Assembly (NCBI RefSeq): GCF_013240295.1 | Contig: NZ_JABETK010000001.1 | Location: 496,001-560,000 of the forward strand | DNA length: 64,000 bases | Direction of reading: 5' to 3' | From: Neoaquamicrobium sediminum | Lineage (GTDB): Bacteria > Pseudomonadota > Alphaproteobacteria > Rhizobiales > Rhizobiaceae | In this document: piece by piece, positions 55,109-63,732 of the stretch | How positions within the stretch are numbered: position 1 is the first letter of the stretch | Layout of the letters: each line of letters begins with the position of its first letter | Program-made: the position numbers and the translations under genes | Notes under the pieces: model-generated | What the model was told of the DNA's origin: nothing | Databases searched by the model: none | What the model saw: the letters and a program-made list of their open reading frames with translations, nothing else

Positions 55109-55942
55109 TTGAAGGCGCTGGCGCAGCCCTTGCCGCGTCGCTTCAATCTCGCCGGAGAGACAGACTTGGACGCCCTCAGGACGCTCATCGAATCGCGCCG
55201 CTTCGAAGCGGTCATCACCGCCCTCATCATCGTCAACGCCATCACGCTGGGGCTTGAGACGTCTTCCACGGTCATGGCGCGTTTCGGCGGCCTGCTGATG
55301 GCGCTCGACGTTGCCGTGCTCGCCGTATTCGTCATCGAACTCGCCGCGCGTTTCGTCGTTTATCGCACCGACTTCTTCCGCGACCCGTGGCGCGTGTTCG
55401 ATCTGATCGTGGTGGCAATCGCGCTGATCCCGTCCACCGGCAATCTGTCGGTGCTGCGTGCGCTGCGCATCCTGCGCGTGCTGCGCCTCGTCAGTGTCGT
55501 GCCGTCGCTTCGCAGGGTGGTCGGAGGATTGATCGCGGCGCTGCCAGGCATGGGCTCGATCGTTCTCCTGCTCGGGCTCGTCTTCTACGTCTTCTCGGTG
55601 ATGGCGACGAAGCTGTTTGCCGCAACTTTTCCCGAATGGTTCGGCTCCATCGGCGAGTCCGCCTATTCCCTGTTCCAGATCATGACGCTGGAAAGCTGGT
55701 CCATGGGCATCGTGCGGCCCGTGATGGACGTGCACCCTTATGCCTGGGTCTTCTTCATCCCGTTCATCGTGCTGACCTCGTTTGCCGTGCTCAACCTGTT
55801 CATCGGTATCATCGTCTCGGCGATGCAGGAGGAGCACGAAAGCACGGCTTCGGAGGAGCGGTCAGCCATGCAGCACGAGCAGGAGACGATCCTGGCCGAA
55901 ATACGCGCCCTTCGCGAGGAAGTGCGGTCGCTGAAATCGTAG
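55109..55942 (+). CDS. NaChBac-type voltage-gated sodium channel
   Basis: 277 residues from a TTG at 55109; other starts are possible because the first ~20 residues are not conserved. Six membrane helices follow. S4 has regularly spaced Arg (LRALRILRVLRLVSVVPSLRR). The selectivity filter is TLESWSM with E195, the NaChBac/NavAb signature for sodium. S6 reads FAVLNLFIGIIVSAMQ and is followed by a C-terminal coiled coil (ILAEIRALREEVRSLK). Four subunits should form one channel. The physiological role in bacteria is linked to pH, motility or salt stress. Confidence 0.93.
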   Translation: MKALAQPLPRRFNLAGETDLDALRTLIESRRFEAVITALIIVNAITLGLETSSTVMARFGGLLMALDVAVLAVFVIELAARFVVYRTDFFRDPWRVFDLIVVAIALIPSTGNLSVLRALRILRVLRLVSVVPSLRRVVGGLIAALPGMGSIVLLLGLVFYVFSVMATKLFAATFPEWFGSIGESAYSLFQIMTLESWSMGIVRPVMDVHPYAWVFFIPFIVLTSFAVLNLFIGIIVSAMQEEHESTASEERSAMQHEQETILAEIRALREEVRSLKS

Positions 55943-55948
55943 GTCCGG

Positions 55949-57040
55949 TCAGTCGGCGCGGAAGTGCTTGGAGAGCTTCAGGCCCTGGGCCTGGTAGTTC
56001 GACTTCAGGTCGACGCCATAGAGCCTGTCGGGGCGCGACAGCATGTGTTCGTAGACCAGCCGGCCGACGATCTGCCCGTGCTCGAGGATGAAGGGGACTT
56101 CGTGGCTGCGAACCTCAAGCACCGCGCGGCTGCCGGTGCCGCCCGCCGCCGAATGGCCGAAGCCCGGATCGAAGAAGCCCGCATAGTGAACCCGGAACTC
56201 GCCCACGAGCGGATCGAACGGCGTCATCTCGGCTGCATGATCCGGCGGCACGTGGACCGCCTCGCGTGACACGAGGATATAGAACTCGTCCGGATCGAGG
56301 ATAAGCTCGTTGCGCCCTCGCGCAAACAGCGGCTCCCAGAAATCGTGAAGGTCCTGAGCGGCGCGCTTGTCGACGTCGACAACCGCCGTGTGATGCTTGC
56401 CGCGATAGCCGATGAGCCCGTCTGCATCGCCGCGCAGGTCGATCGACAGGGCGATACCGCCGCCGGAAATGTTTGGCTCTTCCGCCGCCACGAGCGTCTC
56501 GCGGACATGCAGCCCCTGCAGCTCGGCTTCCGACAGAAGCGCCAGCCCCTTGCGGAAGCGTATCTGCGACAGGCGCGATCCGGCGCGGACCACGATCGGG
56601 AATGTGCGCGGGCTGACCTCGATGAAAAGCGGGCCGCTATAGCCAGCCGGTATCTTGTCGAATTCCTGGCCGTAATCGGCCATGACGCGGGTGAAGATAT
56701 CGAGCCGGCCGGTTGAGCTTTTCGGGTTTGCGGAAGCGGAAACGTCCGCCGGCAGCGCAAGGCTCTCCTGCAGCGGCACGATGTAGACGCAGCCGGTCTC
56801 AAGCACCGCGCCGGCCGTGAGGTCGATCTCGTGCAGCTTCAGCCGCTCGAGCTTTTCGGCCACGGTGCTCGCCGGCCCCGGCAGGAAGCTCGCGCGCACG
56901 CGATAGGCCTTGGCGCCCAGCCGCAGGTCGAGGCTCGCAGGCTGGATCTGGTCGGCATCGAGCGGTCCGGCGGACGCAAGCGCGCGGGCGTCGAACAGCG
57001 CCGCGATGTCGCGATCCGGTAGAATGCCTGTGCTGCGCAA
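55949..57040 (-). CDS. dcd: 2'-deoxycytidine 5'-triphosphate deaminase (long alphaproteobacterial form)
   Basis: 363 residues, about twice the length of the E. coli enzyme, as usual for alphaproteobacterial Dcd. SLDLRLGAKAYRV, ANPKSSTGRLDIFTRV and the second copy of the fold (LEVRSHEVPFILEHGQIVGR) are visible. It converts dCTP to dUTP for thymidylate synthesis. A TTG start at 57040 is preferred, with GGGGACG upstream. It converges on the sodium channel gene and is divergent from metZ. Confidence 0.92.
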   Translation of the reverse strand: MRSTGILPDRDIAALFDARALASAGPLDADQIQPASLDLRLGAKAYRVRASFLPGPASTVAEKLERLKLHEIDLTAGAVLETGCVYIVPLQESLALPADVSASANPKSSTGRLDIFTRVMADYGQEFDKIPAGYSGPLFIEVSPRTFPIVVRAGSRLSQIRFRKGLALLSEAELQGLHVRETLVAAEEPNISGGGIALSIDLRGDADGLIGYRGKHHTAVVDVDKRAAQDLHDFWEPLFARGRNELILDPDEFYILVSREAVHVPPDHAAEMTPFDPLVGEFRVHYAGFFDPGFGHSAAGGTGSRAVLEVRSHEVPFILEHGQIVGRLVYEHMLSRPDRLYGVDLKSNYQAQGLKLSKHFRAD

Positions 57041-57122
57041 TGCCGCGTCCCCGTTCCAGTGCGGCGAGGTTTAATGAGCCAGCCGATTGACGCAAGTCCG
57101 CCATGGGCGTAAAGGGCGTTTA

Positions 57123-57179
57123 TCCCGTGGTGATTTGCCGGTCGGCTTGCAGCCACGTTAAACAAGTCGCTAAAAGGGA
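57123..57179 (+). ncRNA. SAM-II riboswitch upstream of metZ
   Basis: CCGTGGTGATTTG, CGGCTTGCAGCCACG and TTAAACAAGTCGCTAAA are the conserved blocks of the SAM-II (metA) pseudoknot aptamer of alphaproteobacteria. They lie 58 nt before the metZ start. An intrinsic terminator follows at 57188-57220. High S-adenosylmethionine should therefore lower metZ expression. Confidence 0.95.
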
Positions 57180-57187
57180 CCGAGAGG

Positions 57188-57220
57188 AAACCGGCATGCG
57201 ACTTCGCGGCCGGTTTTTTT
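57188..57220 (+). terminator. SAM-II riboswitch expression-platform terminator
   Basis: AAACCGGC (57188-57195) and GCCGGTTT (57209-57216) form an 8-bp stem whose 3' arm runs into seven T. It lies between the aptamer and the metZ start and fits transcription attenuation. Confidence 0.85.
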
Positions 57221-57237
57221 GTGTCTGGGGTTTGACG

Positions 57238-58431
57238 ATGACGACTGAAAAGAAGCGCAACTGGAAGCCGGCGACCGCGCTGGTGCATGGCGGAACCACG
57301 AGATCCGCGTTCGGCGAAACGTCCGAAGCGCTCTATCTGACCCAGGGCTTCGTCTATGACAGTGCCGAGGCCGCCGAGGCGCGTTTCAAGGGCGAGGAGC
57401 CGGGCTTCATCTATTCGCGCTATGCGAACCCCACCGTTGACATGTTCGAAAAGCGGATGTGCGAGCTGGAAGGAGCGGAGGACGCGCGCGCGACGGCATC
57501 CGGCATGGCCGCGGTGTCGGCGGCACTCCTGTGCAGCGTCAAGGCTGGCGACCACGTGGTCGCAGCGCGCGCCCTTTTCGGCTCCTGCCGTTGGGTTGTC
57601 GAGAAGCTTATGCCGCAATACGGCGTCGAGACGACGCTCGTCGATGGCCGCAACCTCGCCGAATGGGAACAGGCTATCCGGCCCAATACCAAGCTGTTCT
57701 TCCTCGAAAGCCCGACCAACCCGACGCTGGAAGTGGTTGACATTGCCGCCGTCGCTAAGCTCGCCAACCAGGCCGGCGCACGGCTGGTCGTCGACAATGT
57801 GTTTGCCACGCCGCTGCAGCAGAAGCCGCTGGAACTCGGCGCGCACGTCGTCGTCTATTCGGCCACCAAACATATTGATGGCCAGGGCCGCTGCCTCGGC
57901 GGCATCATCCTTTCCGACAAGAAGTGGATCGACGAGAACCTGCACGACTATTTCCGTCACACCGGGCCGTCGCTGTCGCCTTTCAATGCCTGGACGCTGC
58001 TCAAGGGACTTGAGACGCTGCCGCTGCGGGTCAAGCAGCAGACCGAGACGGCGGCACGCATCGCCGGCCACCTTGCCTGTCATCCGGCGATCGAGCGGGT
58101 GATCTATCCCGGGCGCAACGATCACCCGCAGGCCGCCATCATCGCGCGGCAGATGACGGGTGGATCGACGCTGGTATGCTTTGACGTCAAGGGCGGCAAG
58201 CAGCAGGCGTTTTCGTTCCTCAACGCTCTGGACATCGTGAAGATCTCCAACAACCTCGGTGACGCCAAGAGCCTGGTCACGCATCCCGCCACGACTACCC
58301 ACAAGAACCTTGCCGAGGACGCGCGGCTCGATCTGGGCATTCTCGGCGGCACTGTGCGCCTGTCAGTGGGACTCGAAGACGCCGACGACCTGATCGAGGA
58401 TATCGACAGGGCACTGGGCAAGGCGGCTTGA
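57238..58431 (+). CDS. metZ: O-succinylhomoserine sulfhydrylase
   Basis: 397 residues from the ATG at 57238; upstream in-frame sequence is the riboswitch and terminator. It is a Cys/Met-metabolism PLP enzyme: YSRYANPTVDMFE, ASGMAAVSAAL, and SATKHIDGQGRCLGG with K211. It converts O-succinylhomoserine and sulfide to homocysteine in methionine synthesis. The length and the RCLGG loop fit MetZ rather than cystathionine gamma-synthase. Control by SAM-II is typical. Confidence 0.95.
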   Translation: MTTEKKRNWKPATALVHGGTTRSAFGETSEALYLTQGFVYDSAEAAEARFKGEEPGFIYSRYANPTVDMFEKRMCELEGAEDARATASGMAAVSAALLCSVKAGDHVVAARALFGSCRWVVEKLMPQYGVETTLVDGRNLAEWEQAIRPNTKLFFLESPTNPTLEVVDIAAVAKLANQAGARLVVDNVFATPLQQKPLELGAHVVVYSATKHIDGQGRCLGGIILSDKKWIDENLHDYFRHTGPSLSPFNAWTLLKGLETLPLRVKQQTETAARIAGHLACHPAIERVIYPGRNDHPQAAIIARQMTGGSTLVCFDVKGGKQQAFSFLNALDIVKISNNLGDAKSLVTHPATTTHKNLAEDARLDLGILGGTVRLSVGLEDADDLIEDIDRALGKAA

Positions 58432-58517
58432 GGGCTGTTCGACGTCAGATTTCCGCCATCGGGCCTTGACGGTGTAGAGACCAGCACCAGAATCGGGTGC
58501 AGAGTCGAGCCATCGCC

Positions 58518-58910
58518 ATGTACCGCAGCACGACACGAGATATCGAGGTGGAGGTCGAGCCCTTCTACCTCCCCGACCGCTCCGATCCCGACGACAGCCG
58601 CTACGTCTGGGGCTACCGGGTAACGATCGCCAATAATTCCGACGTATTCGTCCAGCTTCTGGCACGCTACTGGCGGATCACGGACGGCATTGGCCGGGTT
58701 GAGGAGGTTCGTGGACCGGGCGTTGTGGGCGAGCAGCCGGAGCTCAATCCCGGCGACAGCTTTCAGTATACGTCCGGCTGTCCGCTACGCACCCCTTCCG
58801 GCATCATGGTCGGTGCCTATACCGTGCGCAGCAGCGACGGAGAGTTCTTCGACGTGGAAATACCGGCCTTCTCGCTGGACCTGCCCGACCGCACCCAATC
58901 GGTGAACTGA
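58518..58910 (+). CDS. apaG: ApaG family protein (Co2+/Mg2+ efflux associated)
   Basis: 130 residues from the ATG at 58518. [24 protein letters not shown] and [20 protein letters not shown] are the conserved ApaG core, a fibronectin-like beta fold also found in F-box proteins. The molecular role in bacteria is still uncertain. It follows metZ on the same strand. Confidence 0.95.
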   Translation: MYRSTTRDIEVEVEPFYLPDRSDPDDSRYVWGYRVTIANNSDVFVQLLARYWRITDGIGRVEEVRGPGVVGEQPELNPGDSFQYTSGCPLRTPSGIMVGAYTVRSSDGEFFDVEIPAFSLDLPDRTQSVN

Positions 58911-58935
58911 ACGATGGCGCAAGTCTGCGTCAAGG

Positions 58936-59190
58936 TCAGGAGGTCTCGTCGCCTTCGGGGAACAGATCGCGGTCCATGAGCGCGCGACCAAACCGATAGA
59001 GGATATCGGCGGCGAGTTCTTTCCGCTCTTCCAGAAGCCGATTGTAAGCCTTGCCAGCGGTGAAGTTCATGCGGCGGTGCGCGGAAGGATCAAGTTCGTG
59101 AATCGCCTGCGCCAGGCAAATGGCGATCTCGCACACGGCTTGTGCCGTCTCCTCGCGCATCTCGGCGCGTGTAACCATGGTATTCGCCAT
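58936..59190 (-). CDS. small conserved-looking helical protein of unknown function
   Basis: 84 residues: MANTMVTRAEMREETAQAVC, then a long helical stretch with CLAQAIHEL and AYNRLLEERKEL, ending FPEGDETS. Strand choice and codon use look real and the ORF fills the gap between apaG and hslO. No family is recognised. Confidence 0.6.
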   Translation of the reverse strand: MANTMVTRAEMREETAQAVCEIAICLAQAIHELDPSAHRRMNFTAGKAYNRLLEERKELAADILYRFGRALMDRDLFPEGDETS

Positions 59191-59275
59191 GCAATCGGCC
59201 CGTCGGTCCTGTCCTGAAATGCCGAATCCTGCACTTTATGCGTTGAGTATTCATTAAGGCTGGCAGCGTGCCCCG

Positions 59276-59437
59276 TCAGGGCGCAGGCATCCGCGCACAA
59301 CCCTCACCCGCCCGGTCAGTGCATGCAACCGGCGGATTGTCCGGCCGGATCGTCTGGTCCGCATGCTCGACCAGGGCGGAAAATCCCCAGCCAAATGCCG
59401 CGGCGGTCAGGGCAATGAGTATGATCTTGAACGTCAT
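59276..59437 (-). CDS. small exported or membrane protein, 53 residues
   Basis: From an ATG at 59437 the ORF reads MTFKIILIALTAAAFGWGFS, a signal-peptide or anchor-like segment. A short tail with two Cys follows (VACTDRAGEGCARMPAP). A GGAAAG site is upstream. The ORF is small and unrecognised, so it is tentative. Confidence 0.45.
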   Translation of the reverse strand: MTFKIILIALTAAAFGWGFSALVEHADQTIRPDNPPVACTDRAGEGCARMPAP

Positions 59438-59601
59438 CAGCTTTCCAGTGCGCGCCCCCACTGCCCACGTAGCCGCGGTTAACATGAAGGGACAAGGTTC
59501 ACAAAGGCTTTCGGAAACCATTAACCGAAGGCCGGGAGCCCCAACCTTCGGCAATTCGTGAACCGCGCGGCCTGAGCCAGCATGCCGATATGGGCAATAC
59601 G

Positions 59602-60591
59602 CTACTGTGCCGGCGCGAACTCGGCCGGATCGAATTCGTACTGCTTCGAGCAGAATTCGCAGGCGACGCTGATCGCGCCGTTCTCCGTGCTTTCCGCGAT
59701 TTCCTCGGCCGTGAAGCTGTCAAGCACGGAGCGGATGCGGTCGCGTGAACACGAGCAGTCGTCGATCACGGGCGTGCCTTCGAACACACGCACGCCATGC
59801 TCATGGAACAACCGGTACAGCAGCCGCTCCGATCCTACGGTCGGATCGAGCAGTTCGTCGTGCTCCACGGTTCCGAGCAGGACCTTGACCTCGTTCCAGC
59901 TCTCGTCGGTCGGGTCCGGGGCGTCGCCATCGTCGCCGTCCCCGCCCGGCAGATCCGGCAGTCGAAGCCTATCGGACGCCTCGGGCAGGAACTGCGCAAG
60001 CAGTCCACCGGCACGCCAGTTCTCCACGGCGCCATCGTCCCCGCGCGTGAGCTGGCGGGCGACCGACAATCGAACCTCGGTCGGTATCTGCTCCGACTGA
60101 CGGAAATAGGTGCGCGCGGCTTCCTCCAGAGAGGTGCCGTCAAGCTGCACGATGCCCTGGTAGCGCTGCATGTACTGGCCTTGGTCGATCGTTAGCGCCA
60201 GAACGCCCACGCCAAGCAAATCCGAGGGCGATGCCTTGCCCTCGCGCACCGCCTTCTCCAGCCGCTCTGCGTCGAAGCGGGCATAGGCGCGCAGCGACTT
60301 CGGCGTCGAGAAATCGGCCACCAGCATATCCACCGGACCGTCGGACCGGGTCTGCAGGATGAACTTGCCGTCGAACTTCAGCGATGTGCCAAGCAGGACC
60401 GTCAGCGCGACCGCTTCGGCCAGCAAGCGCGCCACCGGCTCGGGATAGGCGTGGCGTGACAGGATGGCGTCAAGAACCGGGCCGAGCTGCACGACACGTC
60501 CACGGGCGTCGAGCGCGGCCACCTCGAAGGGAACCACATGGTCGTCCCCGGCGAAACCGAATTCGCCGAGCTTGATGTCAGACTCAGTCAC
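59602..60591 (-). CDS. hslO: Hsp33 family redox-regulated chaperone
   Basis: 329 residues. The zinc-binding redox switch at the C terminus is complete: CSCSRDRIRSVL supplies CxC and CEFCSKQY supplies CxxC. The N-terminal fold has FKFDGKFILQTRSDGPVDML-like sequence. An acidic insert (LPGGDGDDGDAPDPTDES) in the linker region is typical of alphaproteobacterial forms. It is a cytosolic holdase active under oxidative stress. It stands downstream of argD-argF on the same strand. Confidence 0.95.
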   Translation of the reverse strand: MTESDIKLGEFGFAGDDHVVPFEVAALDARGRVVQLGPVLDAILSRHAYPEPVARLLAEAVALTVLLGTSLKFDGKFILQTRSDGPVDMLVADFSTPKSLRAYARFDAERLEKAVREGKASPSDLLGVGVLALTIDQGQYMQRYQGIVQLDGTSLEEAARTYFRQSEQIPTEVRLSVARQLTRGDDGAVENWRAGGLLAQFLPEASDRLRLPDLPGGDGDDGDAPDPTDESWNEVKVLLGTVEHDELLDPTVGSERLLYRLFHEHGVRVFEGTPVIDDCSCSRDRIRSVLDSFTAEEIAESTENGAISVACEFCSKQYEFDPAEFAPAQ

Positions 60592-60707
60592 CAGAACACT
60601 TCCTGTCGTGGCGCTGCCGGCGCACCTAAGCGGCGCCGGACAATGCGCGGCTGTGAATACCCAATGGTCGGGATGAGCCCACTAGATAGGGGCGCATCTG
60701 CACGCGA

Positions 60708-61625
60708 TCAAGCGCCGAAGCACCAGGCGAGAACAGCCTTCTGGGCATGCAGGCGGTTCTCCGCCTCATCGAACACTACCGAATTCGGCCCGTCGATCAC
60801 CGCATCCGTCACTTCTTCGCCCCGGTGGGCCGGAAGGCAGTGCATGAAAAGCGCATCAGGCTTTGCATTCTCCATCAGCGCTTCGTTCACCTGATAGGGC
60901 GTAAAGACGTTGTGTCCCCTGGCGCGATGCTCCTGCCCCATCGACACCCAGGTATCGGTGACCACGCAGTCGGCGTCGCGTACAGCATCCTCCGGCGAGC
61001 GCATGACCTTGACCGCGCCGCCATTGCCGTTCGACCAGTCGAGGAACGGGCCAGCCGGCTCGCTGCCTTCCGGCACAGCCACATTGAGCCGGAAATCGAA
61101 GCGCGCGGAGGCCTCCATCAGGGAGTGCAGCACATTGTTGCCATCGCCGGTCCAGGCAAAGAGCTTGTCCTTAACTGGACCGCGATGCTCCTCGTAGGTC
61201 ATCACGTCGGCCATGATCTGGCAGGGATGTGTATCGTCGGTAAGACCGTTGATGACCGGTACCGTCGCGTGTTCGGCCAACTCCAGCATGCGCTCATGCG
61301 ATGTCGTGCGGATCATGATCGCGTCGACATAGCGCGACAAAACCTTCGCAGTGTCGGCGATCGTCTCCGAGCGGCCGAGTTGCATCTCGGTGCCGGTCAG
61401 CATGATCGTCTCGCCACCGAGCTGGCGCATGCCGACGTCGAAGGAAACGCGCGTGCGCGTCGACGGCTTCTCGAAGATCATCGCCAGCACCTTGCCGGCG
61501 AGCGGCTTGTCGACCTCGCCGGACTTCAGGCGATGCTTGCGAGCGCGCGCATCGTCGAGGATCGTCCGCAGCTCGCTGGAAGGAATGTCGGAAAGATCGG
61601 TGAAATGCCGGAACGAGCCGCTCAT
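60708..61625 (-). CDS. argF: ornithine carbamoyltransferase
   Basis: 305 residues. The carbamoyl-phosphate motif S55-T-R-T-R59 is in [12 protein letters not shown], and the ornithine-side motif [10 protein letters not shown] is near residue 263. It makes citrulline from ornithine in arginine synthesis. Its start overlaps the argD stop (ATGA), so the two genes are coupled. Confidence 0.96.
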   Translation of the reverse strand: MSGSFRHFTDLSDIPSSELRTILDDARARKHRLKSGEVDKPLAGKVLAMIFEKPSTRTRVSFDVGMRQLGGETIMLTGTEMQLGRSETIADTAKVLSRYVDAIMIRTTSHERMLELAEHATVPVINGLTDDTHPCQIMADVMTYEEHRGPVKDKLFAWTGDGNNVLHSLMEASARFDFRLNVAVPEGSEPAGPFLDWSNGNGGAVKVMRSPEDAVRDADCVVTDTWVSMGQEHRARGHNVFTPYQVNEALMENAKPDALFMHCLPAHRGEEVTDAVIDGPNSVVFDEAENRLHAQKAVLAWCFGA

Positions 61626-62821
61626 GATGCGCCTCCCGCACCGTTGACCGAGGTCAGCTTGCCGGCAGCCGTCCGGATGCGTTCGACACCGTCGCGGATT
61701 TCTTCAACGGTCACCGTCAGCGGCGGCAGCAATCTCACAACGTTGTCGCCGGCTGGTACCGCAAGGAAATGCGCATCGCGGAACGCGGCGTTGACCGCCG
61801 TGTTCGGCACCCTGCATTTGAGCCCGAGCATGAGGCCAGTGCCGCGCACCTCCTCGAACACGGACGGGAATTCGTCCACAACCGACGCGAGCGCCTGCTT
61901 GGCCGCGAGCGCCTTGTCCTGAACGGCCTGGAGAAACCCGTCTTCAAGAACGACATCGAGCACCGCGTTGCCGACCGCCATGGCAAGCGGGTTGCCGCCG
62001 AAGGTGGTGCCATGCACGCCGGCCGTCATGCCCATGGCCGCGCGGTCGGTCGCCAGGCACGCACCGACCGGGAAACCGCCACCGATGCCCTTGGCGATGG
62101 CCATGATGTCAGGCTCGATTCCAGACCATTCATACGCGAACAGCTTGCCGGTCCGGCCGATACCGCTCTGCACCTCGTCGAAGATCAGTAGCAGGCCGTG
62201 CTCGTCGCACAGCGCACGCAGCTTCTGCAGCATTGCCGCCGGCAGCAACCTGATACCGCCCTCGCCCTGCACGGGTTCGATCAGGATCGCGGCCGTCTCC
62301 GGCCCAATCGCCTTTGCGGTGGCCTCGAGGTCGCCGAACGGCACCTGGTCGAAACCCTCGACCTTGGGACCGAAGCCCTCGAGATATTTCGGCTGCCCGC
62401 CCGCGGCGATGGTTGCCAGCGTCCGGCCATGGAATGCGCCCTCGAAGGTGACGATCCGGTAACGCTCGGGCGCGCCGTTGACATAATGATAGCGACGCGC
62501 GGTCTTGATCGCACATTCCAGCGCCTCGGCGCCCGAATTGGTGAAGAACACCTTGTCTGCGAACGTCGCGTCCACAAGCCGCTCGCCCAGGCGGCGCTGG
62601 CCGGGAATCTCGTAGAGGTTGGACACATGCCACAGACGTGCCGCCTGCTCGGTGAGCGCGGCAACCAGATGCGGATGGCTGTGCCCAAGCGAATTGACAG
62701 CGATGCCGCCGGCGAAGTCGAGATAGCGCTCGCCGCTGTCCGTCACCAGCCAGCTTCCCTCGCCTCGGTCGAAGGCCAGGGGTGCGCGAGCGAAGGTCTC
62801 GTAAAGCGCCGAACCGTTCAT
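61622..62821 (-). CDS. argD: acetylornithine aminotransferase
   Basis: 399 residues from the ATG at 62821. [33 protein letters not shown] and the PLP lysine in [12 protein letters not shown] are present. It transaminates N-acetylglutamate semialdehyde (and often succinyl-diaminopimelate semialdehyde). The leader carries a consensus promoter and, just after the likely transcription start, a terminator-like hairpin (62867-62889). Confidence 0.95.
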   Translation of the reverse strand: MNGSALYETFARAPLAFDRGEGSWLVTDSGERYLDFAGGIAVNSLGHSHPHLVAALTEQAARLWHVSNLYEIPGQRRLGERLVDATFADKVFFTNSGAEALECAIKTARRYHYVNGAPERYRIVTFEGAFHGRTLATIAAGGQPKYLEGFGPKVEGFDQVPFGDLEATAKAIGPETAAILIEPVQGEGGIRLLPAAMLQKLRALCDEHGLLLIFDEVQSGIGRTGKLFAYEWSGIEPDIMAIAKGIGGGFPVGACLATDRAAMGMTAGVHGTTFGGNPLAMAVGNAVLDVVLEDGFLQAVQDKALAAKQALASVVDEFPSVFEEVRGTGLMLGLKCRVPNTAVNAAFRDAHFLAVPAGDNVVRLLPPLTVTVEEIRDGVERIRTAAGKLTSVNGAGGAS

Positions 62822-62866
62822 TATATGCCTCGTCGACTGCGTCGCGGCGAATGCGCGAAGTAGATC

Positions 62867-62889
62867 AAAAAAGCCGCCCAAAGGGCGGC
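62867..62889 (-). terminator. terminator-like hairpin in the argD leader
   Basis: On the minus strand GCCGCCC-TTT-GGGCGGC is followed by six T, a textbook intrinsic terminator. It lies between the argD promoter and the argD start, only a few bases after the expected transcription start. It may be an attenuator, a 5' stabilising hairpin, or a stop for transcripts entering from the gcrA side. Confidence 0.75.
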
Positions 62890-62900
62890 GGAGGCCAACT

Positions 62901-62929
62901 TATATCGGCTTTTCGGGCACTTGTGTCAA
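62901..62929 (-). promoter_or_regulatory. consensus promoter for argD-argF
   Basis: TTGACA (62929-62924) and GATATA (62906-62901) are separated by exactly 17 bp on the minus strand, with transcription expected to start at about 62894. Confidence 0.75.
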
Positions 62930-63020
62930 ATGAAACCGATTGTCCCAGAGGCCGCCCGGCGCCTGCGCCATGACAGATTGACGGCGAAGCGAAGCCAAGT
63001 TGGGGAAAACCGAAAAAACA

Positions 63021-63170
63021 GATTCGGCGTGGCAGCCGGACTCTTGTCACGGAGTCAGCCGATACTGTAGTTTGAAGCCAAGAAATAACTAGATTTCGTG
63101 CGGCGGATCTAATCATCCCAGTAGATGTGGTGCCAGCTGGCTACGGCCGGATGGCGATGGATTCGGATTC
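63021..63170. promoter_or_regulatory. cluster of five GANTC (CcrM methylation) sites upstream of gcrA
   Basis: GANTC occurs at 63021-63025, 63039-63043, 63052-63056, 63160-63164 and 63166-63170. CcrM methylates this motif and GcrA binds methylated GANTC promoters. It fills most of the 380-bp non-coding gap between argD and gcrA. No other gene is seen there. Confidence 0.75.
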
Positions 63171-63201
63171 CGCGAACTTTTGATAGCAGGAGCCTGTTCT
63201 G

Positions 63202-63711
63202 ATGAACTGGACCGATGAACGCGTAGAATTGCTCAAGAAGCTATGGGCGGATGGTTTGAGTGCGAGCCAGATCGCAACCCAGCTCGGCGGCGTCAGCCGC
63301 AATGCCGTCATCGGCAAGGTGCACCGGCTCAAGCTCTCCGCACGCGGTCGTACGTCATCCACGCAGCCACGTGCGAAGAAGGCCCCGGCAACAACCGGCG
63401 TCGCCAAGGCGCCGAGCCGTCCGACACGCACCGTAACGGCAACTGTCGGCGCCACCGCGCTTGCCGCGCAGTTCGATGCCGAGCCGGTTGTCCGACAGGT
63501 GATGCGCCCGCCTGCAAACGTCGTCGTGCCGATCTCGCGCAAGCTGGCGCTCATCGAGTTGAACGAACGAACCTGCAAATGGCCGAACGGCGATCCGCTG
63601 AGTGAGGAATTCAGCTTCTGCGGCAACGAGGCCGGTGAGAGCGGACCCTATTGCGGCTACCACTCCAAGGTCGCATACCAGCCCGTATCGGAACGCCGCC
63701 GCGCCCGCTGA
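63202..63711 (+). CDS. gcrA: cell cycle regulator GcrA
   Basis: 169 residues. The N-terminal helix-turn-helix reads MNWTDERVELLKKLWADGLS, then ASQIATQLGGVSRNAVIGK, almost diagnostic for GcrA. A basic Pro/Ala linker leads to the C-terminal sigma-70-binding module with ERTCKWPNGDP and FCGN...PYCGYHSKVA. GcrA works with CcrM methylation to drive cell-cycle genes in alphaproteobacteria. The five GANTC sites upstream point to autoregulation or methylation-dependent timing. Confidence 0.97.
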   Translation: MNWTDERVELLKKLWADGLSASQIATQLGGVSRNAVIGKVHRLKLSARGRTSSTQPRAKKAPATTGVAKAPSRPTRTVTATVGATALAAQFDAEPVVRQVMRPPANVVVPISRKLALIELNERTCKWPNGDPLSEEFSFCGNEAGESGPYCGYHSKVAYQPVSERRRAR

Positions 63712-63732
63712 GAGGTTGGGGCACCAATAGTC

